This document shows, piece by piece, positions 58,378 to 64,000 of a DNA stretch of 64,000 bases (within the stretch, counting starts at the first letter, position 1; each line of letters starts with the position of its first letter). Source of the DNA: Oscheius onirici (Eukaryota; Nematoda; Chromadorea; Rhabditida; Rhabditidae); NCBI GenBank assembly GCA_932521025.1, contig OW051473.1, positions 1,178,001 through 1,242,000 of the forward strand, written 5' to 3'. The position numbers were made by a program, and so were the translations under genes. A model generated the notes under the pieces. That model saw nothing but the letters and a program-made list of their open reading frames with translations, was not told the DNA's origin and ran no database searches.

Positions 58378-58640
58378 CAACTTCTGATTGACAAATATTT
58401 CCAGTCTGGGCAATATACAGCGTGGAGATTTATGACAGAGCACCTGACGCCCGCAAATACTCCGGTCCTACACGCAATACAACGCAAGTTTACCAACATT
58501 CTGTTTGAATGCACTTTCGTAAAACTTCTATCAACGACTTTCTTCTCTCCTTGTGTCTACTTTGAATTAATTCTTCATGTGTTGCATTCAGATACCTTAC
58601 GTATATTCAAAAGTATCCCTCTTATTAAAACGCTAAAAGG
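58378..58640 (+). repeat. Fragment of a duplicated gene, copy B
   Basis: The first part (58378-58440) matches 44157-44280. The second (about 58460-58615) is matched by the reverse complement of about 60485-60628. The plus frame reads LLIDKYFQSGQYTAWRFMTE then VLHAIQRKFTNILFECTF, linking the two parts as one former coding unit. The frame closes after 117 codons and has no clear start. Confidence 0.6.
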
Positions 58641-58845
58641 CAGAAAGTGTTTTCCGAACTTTTCACCCCAGAACAACATGAAAAATGTGATTCTGAGAGA
58701 ATCTGTTTTAGCGAAATTTTGAGAGGAATCCGGCTATAACGTCCGTTAATGACGTTCCATATTTATTTATAAAGACTCGTTTTCGATTGGATTTCCCCAA
58801 CGTCTGTAATTCTGACCCAAATAAAGTGATTCAGATGTCGCGACA

Positions 58846-59269
58846 ATGGAAGCCCTCGAAGAAAATGATGTTATACTGCTCGATAGCGAGCAGGAGATCC
58901 CACCTCCTACAGATCCCTTTTCTGTCGCTGTTCCTTCTACTTCCCAGCGAACAGAAAATACTCAGTACAGTTTTCAACTATCCCAAAACACCCAACATTT
59001 TGCAAGGCTGATATCGGTGTGAGAACAGTCCATGGGTCCAATTTCTCGGACATCGTCTGTAGACAGATGAATATGAGCCAGAAGAAGGAGACTGCTGGGG
59101 TTGATCGGTATTCCCAGCGAAGATACGACAGATATCGAAAGGGTGTCGAGAAGATGATCAATAGGATGTCGATGCCAGAACTTATCAGGTGCCATTTCTT
59201 CAGCTTTTTATTCCAAGCAAAAATATTTAGTGCAGAAAAGTGGCTAGATTAACAACTTGCTGTGGTTAA
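58846..59269 (+). CDS. Small Ser/Thr-rich protein, frame join uncertain
   Basis: MEALEENDVILLDSEQEIPP begins eleven bases behind a GTGATTCAG acceptor. After SQNTQHFA the frame must shift by one to continue as ADIGVRTVHGSNFSDIVCRQ, KKETAGVDRYSQRRYDRYRK and NRMSMPELIR. A TTTTGCAAG acceptor at that point could start an exon if a donor exists upstream (for example GTCGCTGT near 58929), or the gene carries a frameshift. A last 48-nt intron ends at GTGCAG (59235) before RKVARLTTCCG and a stop at 59267-59269. No domain is recognised. Confidence 0.4.
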
Positions 59270-59437
59270 TGACTAAGCGACGTGCTTCAATGCAAGTCGA
59301 TGCAGAGAGAAACAAAAACTCTCACGACAGGAACCTCGTCATCTTTAGTTTTGTTTTGCTCAATGCTTGAAGATTTTCGCAGTTTCGAATTTCTTGCTCC
59401 TATCTGTGTTCATTTTCATTTACAGCTACATGTTTCA

Positions 59438-59520
59438 CATCCATTCTATTAAAGTTGTTTCTCCTCTTTTTTGTCTATAGTCTATTTCTAGCGGCACTGG
59501 TTTGGGCGCCGTTGTAAACA
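59438..59520 (+). repeat. Dispersed short repeat
   Basis: CATCCATTCTATTAAAGTTG and the following TTTGGGC block match 52602-52675; a 13-bp core also occurs at about 37050. Confidence 0.45.
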
Positions 59521-60020
59521 AGGTTGGTATGGAAGACGAAGCCCACTATTTTTACGGCTGTAACAAATCTGAAACGTAGTCGCCATAGATCTCCAATGTT
59601 TAAGCAACACTTTTCTTTTTATTGGCTGACAAATTTTAAAACAATACTTCTACTTCTCCTTAAAGCACAAAAAAGGAGTCATCTAACAGAAACACACAGT
59701 CTATCTAATAGAATATAGTTCAAAGATTTTCCTTCAGACCTTCACAGTTGTTTACGGCGGCCAAATGTCCCTAACATCTTCTTCTTTGTGGGCCAACTGA
59801 TCCAAAATCTGCATCTCTTCACTGATCTGTAAAACTCCAAGTAGTCGGCAGAAATAAAAATAATTCAACTTCTCCTTTTGGTCCAGGCCTTTGTTTTGAG
59901 AATATTTTTCATAAGTAGGAGTGCATACTCTGTTGTATCGTGAGAACAAGTAATGACCAATAGAAGAAACTATCGAGCACTTGCCTTCGTCCAGAATCTC
60001 AAAGTAAAGCTCATTGAGAA

Positions 60021-60167
60021 CTAGAAATTGTAGTGAGCGTTGACATCTTCTCCCAACAGTCTGAGTAAGTCGTAGAAAACTGCCGTATCCACCAAATTTT
60101 TGCAATAGATGTTGAGCATTCGTAGTTCATTTTGAAGTGCATGGCCAACCAGAACATCGTCGCGGAG
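60021..60167 (-). pseudogene. DEDDh exonuclease-like fragment
   Basis: Behind a CCTATCGTAG acceptor the minus strand encodes LRDDVLVGHALQNELRMLNI then NLVDTAVFYDLL. The GHAL-N-L...DTA pattern is the ExoII region of REXO/ISG20-type 3'-5' exonucleases. The frame stops at 60021, and neither the ExoI D-x-E motif nor the ExoIII H-x4-D motif is visible nearby. Probably a duplicated exon of a gene elsewhere. In another frame the same DNA is open for 117 codons, which I judge to be a shadow. Confidence 0.35.
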
Positions 60168-60484
60168 CTACGATAGGAAAGATTTGGTCCAGAACCTATA
60201 AATTAGTGTCTATACATCCGTTTGCAACCTATTGTCACAATAACACCCCAGTGTTCTAATACGCGGAATCAGGGTTCACGGGACGCCTTTTTTGTTAATT
60301 TATTTTAGGGTTTCTGACCAAACTGAGTTCGAATATCGGAAAGTAAGGTGGATGGCAACACCAGTTAAAGACCGTTGTCCAGAACTAGAAGGATATTAGG
60401 AAAGTGAAAAAGATCTACTATTCAGTGATGCTTTCTTGTTCATGTATGGGTTACGGTCGATGTAGCGGTCATTTTTGAATACAC

Positions 60485-60820
60485 GTAAGGTATCTGAATA
60501 CAACACATGAAGAATTAATTCAAAGTAGAGAAGAGAAGAAACTGGTGGATAGAAGTTTTACGAAAAGTCCATTCAAACAGAATGTTGGTTAGCTTGCGTT
60601 GTATTGCGTGTAGGATCGGATCGTCCATGTCGTAAAGTCCGTTAGCACCATCCAGAACCCCAAGGCAAGGCCCAATTAATAAAAAATGTCGAGCAGCTGT
60701 GTACACGATGAGACTTATGGGATCTCCGCAACCGAGTTTGTACGCCAGTTTTCCCGCAGCCGCGAAAGCCCAGTTGTCTTTGTCGACTTCAAGGGGTCGG
60801 AAGAAGGAGGGAAAAATCAA
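60485..60820 (-). repeat. Fragment of a duplicated gene, copy C (inverted)
   Basis: The minus frame reads RPLEVDKDNWAFAAAGKLAY, CGDPISLIVYTAARHFLLIG and ILHAIQRKLTNILFEWTF. The last part is the same as copy B at 58460-58615 in opposite orientation. The 100-codon open frame suggests a recent coding origin, but no start, acceptor or continuation could be assigned. Confidence 0.5.
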
Positions 60821-60931
60821 TAGAAGTGACGGTTCTCATGAGTCTCTTCCTGCATCTGAACTACCGGATCATCACTTCGAAAGCTGCCCTCCAGAAGATG
60901 CAATTTCAGGATGACAGCGAGAAAGATAGGA

Positions 60932-61060
60932 TGCAGCACTACTGTTCAAATTTTCGAGAAATACGGCTGGGCAATTCGGGACAGCACGAAGACAACCGCT
61001 ATCGAGGCTTGTAGGTCGGCTCACTAACCACTTTTTAAGCATCTGTTCACCACAATTTTG
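60932..61060 (+). pseudogene. Decayed copy of the last exon of the 50182-51041 gene
   Basis: AAATACGGCTGGGCAATTCG then GACAGCACGAAGACAACCGC parallel the exon encoding FRKHGWVIRDNTKT at 50850-50910. In the matching frame the copy reads KYGWAIRDSTKTTAIEACRS but is interrupted by stops soon after. Same strand as the parent, 10 kb away. Confidence 0.75.
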
Positions 61061-61361
61061 AAGCAGTTAGCTGACATAACACCCCGTGAGTGGCTTGACG
61101 TTGTTGCTATCTTCTCGGTGGTTGCTGACTACTGGAAATTGCTGATCAAGCTGGGTCAAGGTTTTCAATACTTAGACATAAACGAATAAAGTTAATAGTG
61201 TAATCTTTTACATCGAGTCGATTAAACACTCCTAGAAAGCGATAAAATGTGAGAAGACATATGAAAAAGATGCTTGTTTAGGTCGCATTACTCCTTTGTC
61301 TCATTTTCTTTGAATGGCTATAGGGCCTTAATGTCACTGTCCCCTAAAAAGGTAAAATATT

Positions 61362-61478
61362 TGCACGAAGTGGGATTTGAACCCACGCCCTCATACGAGG
61401 ACCAGAAGACCCGAACCAATGTTACATGGCAAGCTATTTGCTTGAGTCTGGCGCCTTAGACCACTCGGCCATCCGTGC
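61362..61478 (-). tRNA. tRNA-Leu (anticodon CAA) with intron
   Basis: The minus strand reads GCACGGATGGCCGAGTGGTC and TAAGGCGCCAGACTCAAG, a type II tRNA with a D arm typical of tRNA-Leu and a CAA anticodon. An intron of about 30 nt follows, as in tRNA-Leu(CAA) of other nematodes. The variable arm (GGTCCTCGTATGAGGG) and the T arm with GGTTCAAATCC come next. The acceptor stem GCACGGA pairs with TTCGTGC. T4 and T5 runs follow as Pol III terminators. Confidence 0.9.
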
Positions 61479-61888
61479 ATGTATGTTCCCAGAGTTCCCG
61501 AGAGTTCCCACCAAACACTCCGGCCAGCCATAGTTTTTCAGTGTATGTGTCCGACTTCGTTTCGTTAATTTTGAGGGATTTTCCTTTTTTCTTAGTTACG
61601 TTTGATGCAAGTATAGACCGTCGTAAATTTGATGCTAGGCGTAAATTAAAGAACACTGCCTTAACGAATAGTGTAACATTGCCATTTTAAACAAGTTTGC
61701 TTTATTTTTATTGAGCTACATTTACGCAAAACGTATATTTAAAAAATATATTAACGCAAAAAGGCTGTGTGTGATATACAAAAGTTTATACGTTGAAATG
61801 TAAGAACATTATTGAGCACCTTCTCTCATTGTCAGTAATTCTGGGAGAAACTTTCCTAAATATTTGTAATGAAAAACTATGAGAAGTT
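61479..61888. other. Intergenic region
   Basis: 410 bp of AT-rich DNA between the tRNA and the 3' end of the RBR ligase gene. No gene. Confidence 0.5.
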
Positions 61889-63571
61889 TTACTGACTCCA
61901 TTCGTCCTTCTTTCCAGCTTCCTGAATAGCATGCTCCAGATTTATTCTATCCGCTTCGGCCGTATCATTAAAAAGTGGACATTTATCCCCAGTTCCGAAG
62001 TGATCATATGTGACGTCAGAAGCCTTGCAAATATAGCATTGAGTAGCTCCACAAGAACATGTCATTTTGTTGCAAGACGTATCGTTATCTTTAGTAAAAT
62101 GAGTTTTGCAACGATGACAGACTCGATACTTGGCAGCTGAAAGAAACTCTTCCCTGAAAAATGTCTATTTTTATCCAGGAGAATGAACTTACAGAGCTCG
62201 TTTACTATCTTTTCTGGTCGGGTCAGCTACATCGCAGGTCTTGTTAAGATGCTTCTCGTAGTCTATTTGACATGTTCTCAATCCGAAGTAACATTTTTAA
62301 GACACGCTTACCTACAAAACTTGACCAAACAAAATGGGTTCTGACAAGCGAAATACTGCTGTTCTTTCCTCGTTATGAGTACTCCGTAATGGCAGCTTTT
62401 GCAACTAAAAATAGTAATCAAACAGTCTTGAATCTTTTGCTTTATCCGATCTTGTTTCCGTGAGTGGTTTGTTAAGAAAGAAAGTCGTATGGCCGTAATA
62501 GGCTAGTGTCGCACAGAGACTTTCCTTCTATTCAGCATGTATATACTGATATTCAGTTAATAAATTTAAAGATGCGCGCCAGAAATGGATTTTTTAGTGC
62601 CAAATCGGAGCAAATTGGGTTAGATGCTTTCGGATTACAGTTACTTTTCTTTGAGAGTGAACCGTAATTTCATGCTTCTTTTAAACCCCCTCTTATCAGA
62701 GCAATTTAAAAAATAGAACACTTACTATTCAATATCATCCATTCCATCGAGTGCCATACCGGCTAGCCGTGCTTCGACATTTCTAGCAACTGCAGGATCA
62801 ACAATTTTGCTTATGGGCCCCCAGAGCAAAAATCCATCACAGCCACCTGCACAAGGCAACCCGATTCCTCCTTGAGACAAAACACCATCTCCTACTTTTG
62901 CACTGAAATGTGTGCTTGTCAAGTTTTTTTAAAGTCTAACGCAGCATATCCTTTACAGCATTCACGACAAATATAGTGTCGCTCAGGATTATTTCCTCCT
63001 GTACAGCAAAACATCAGAGCTTCGTTAATACTGTCACCACAGACTACACATTCACGGTTGGGAAGAGAGGGATCAGCAAGCGGTTCCTGTAAAGCATGAT
63101 AAACTGAAAACGTATTTTAAACCTCAAGTTCGTCTTCTTTTCTTGTCTGCTCCTCTTTCCGATGCAATTTTTCTATCGCTGATACTAGAGTTTCTTCGAA
63201 TAACCTCCTTATTTCAACAAGTCGTCCAAGTTCTCTTTCATTCAAATGTTGGGACATCTTAAAACACGTTATGTTATTAAGTTCAATCTCACCTCACGTT
63301 CTCTTTGACCGTCTTGAACCAAATTTTTCATCGTCTTACTGGCCGATTTTAGCTCCGCCACATTGCTATTCAGGGCTCTGTCTGCATCGCCCAAAAGCTC
63401 ACTAATATCGATCCTGAAAAATACTTAAATCTAAAATGCCGACATTTTTCCGTCAGGCAAAGCAAAGACTTACTCAAACTGCTCCCTCAGCTGCTCTGTC
63501 CAGTCGTTCATTCGCTCACAATAGTTAGGAGTAGACGTTGATTGTTGGTGCCTTCTATTTGATCCTGACAT
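61889..63571 (-). CDS. RBR E3 ubiquitin ligase, RNF216/TRIAD3-like, with an apparent frameshift
   Basis: Begins MSGSNRRHQQSTSTPNYCER behind GGTTCAG. A coiled-coil N-terminal part (NERELGRLVEIRRLFEETLV) precedes RING1 (ECVVCGDSINEALMFCC; HYICRECCKGYAALDFKK; GLPCAGGCDGFLLW), an IBR (YCKSCHYGVLITRKEQQYFA; CQNPFC; KHLNKTCDV) and RING2 (RVCHRCKTHFTKDNDTSCNK; MTCSCGATQCYICKAS; DHFGTGDKCPLF). The DHF-x-KCPLF end is characteristic of the RNF216 group. RBR ligases pass ubiquitin via a RING2 Cys. Within RING1, at A7 on the minus strand (T7 at 62924-62930), the frame must shift by -1 (one extra A) to read on as KKNLTSTHFSAKVGDG. The stop at 62725 is removed by an intron whose donor overlaps it. It starts 89 bp downstream of the next gene, probably in one operon. 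Confidence 0.8.
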
Positions 63572-63660
63572 TCTGAACCAAAGTTTAAAAATATTGAGTT
63601 CACAAAAAGTACAGGTAGGTGCTCCAATTAATACGCAAACAACATTATTAGAAATAAACT
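63572..63660 (-). promoter_or_regulatory. Intercistronic region of a probable operon
   Basis: 89 bp between the stop of the upstream gene (63661) and the start of the RBR gene, ending in CTTTGGTTCAG directly before AATG. The length and terminal acceptor fit the roughly 100-bp spacers where nematode operon messages are trans-spliced to SL2-type leaders. Confidence 0.55.
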
Positions 63661-64000
63661 TTATCGGTAATACAACGGACGCTCATGAACAGCTTGTCTC
63701 TTTGGCTTGTTCTTTGGCTTCTTTCCCTTTCCTCCTCGAACTTTGTTCATCGTGACATTCCATAGTTTTTCGACTTTGTCGAGAACATATGAACTGTCGA
63801 CGTGAACAATGGGATCCATGTGTACATAAGGATTAGTATTGAACCATTCAAGCTTCTTAAATAGTTTTTCCAATTTAATAATCGACATTTTGAACTAACC
63901 TCCACGTCCCTGACAATTTCCCCGTTATCCATGTCTTTGAGCTCTTCAATCATTGCTTCAATTTCATGAATGCTTTTGGCTTTTCCTCCGAGATTGGCCG
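63661..64000 (-). CDS. Lysine-rich C-terminus of an unknown protein, 5' end off the right edge
   Basis: Two exons are visible: one running off the right edge to about 63901 (ANLGGKAKSIHEIEAMIEEL, MDNGEIVRDVE) and one from about 63855 to the stop at 63661 (KLEWFNTNPYVHMDPIVHVD, YVLDKVEKLWNVTMNKV). The tail is GGKGKKPKNKPKRQAVHERP. They join at phase 0 across a 45-nt intron. The helical charged part and basic tail do not let me name a family. It is the upstream partner of the RBR ligase gene. Confidence 0.6.

Noticed and set aside
59752-60105. 117-codon minus-strand frame
   Set aside because: Its first part is an out-of-frame reading of the exonuclease-like fragment, which makes better sense in its own frame.
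62920-62935. Programmed -1 frameshifting in the RBR gene
   Set aside because: In the zero frame the A7 run does not form a proper X-XXY-YYZ heptamer and no downstream structure is evident; sequencing or assembly error is likelier.
1-64000. CRISPR array, bacterial operon or viral genome
   Set aside because: No regularly spaced direct repeats and no Shine-Dalgarno-led gene strings; every recognisable gene is intron-bearing and nematode-like.

Overview
This window looks like nuclear DNA of a free-living rhabditid-type nematode. Genes are small, with many introns of about 35-60 bp that end in TTTTCAG or TTTNAG. Start codons often sit directly behind a splice acceptor, as expected with trans-splicing. 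Recognisable content includes a neuropeptide precursor resembling C. elegans NLP-6, four nematode-type chemoreceptors, a receptor guanylyl cyclase, a divergent nuclear hormone receptor, a Cys-loop channel subunit, DPY-30, a 5S rRNA and an intron-bearing tRNA-Leu. Nearly all real genes are multi-exon, so the models below were built by reading splice sites and checking that frames join across them; exon ends are inferred, not measured.

Left part (1-11.5 kb): the nlp-6-like gene leaves the left edge. It is followed by about 5 kb with no gene I can support, then two tiny acidic-protein genes (6.0 and 6.8 kb). A repeat-rich zone follows, with a foldback element at 8386-9210, and then a decayed tau-tubulin/casein-kinase-like gene.

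Middle-left (11.8-31.9 kb): a Cys-rich single-pass membrane protein, an unusual papain-family protease, and two tandem serpentine receptors. The second receptor hosts a 5S rRNA gene in its second intron. Then come an unknown protein with a hydrophobic C-terminus, a shortened SRX-like receptor, a two-TM micro-membrane protein, a complete gcy-type receptor guanylyl cyclase and a nuclear hormone receptor.

Middle (31.9-46 kb): a gene-poor stretch with a perfect 44-bp-arm palindrome, a cation-type Cys-loop receptor subunit, two related small membrane-protein genes, an unknown acidic protein, dpy-30 and a highly divergent homeobox gene.

Right part (46-64 kb): a second member of the Cys-rich membrane-protein family seen at 12 kb, a pair of related secreted-protein genes (one truncated), an unknown 252-residue protein with a decayed copy 10 kb away, a FLYWCH-like zinc-binding protein, another serpentine receptor, duplicated gene fragments, tRNA-Leu(CAA), and a probable two-gene operon. 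That operon carries an unknown lysine-rich protein upstream and an RNF216/TRIAD3-like RBR ubiquitin ligase downstream; the ligase needs one frame correction at an A7 run.

Sensory and signalling genes dominate (chemoreceptors, receptor cyclase, channel, neuropeptide, nuclear receptor), interleaved with fast-evolving secreted or membrane families and short inverted repeats. This is typical of a nematode chromosome arm. I see no bacterial genes, CRISPR array, complete autonomous transposon or virus.
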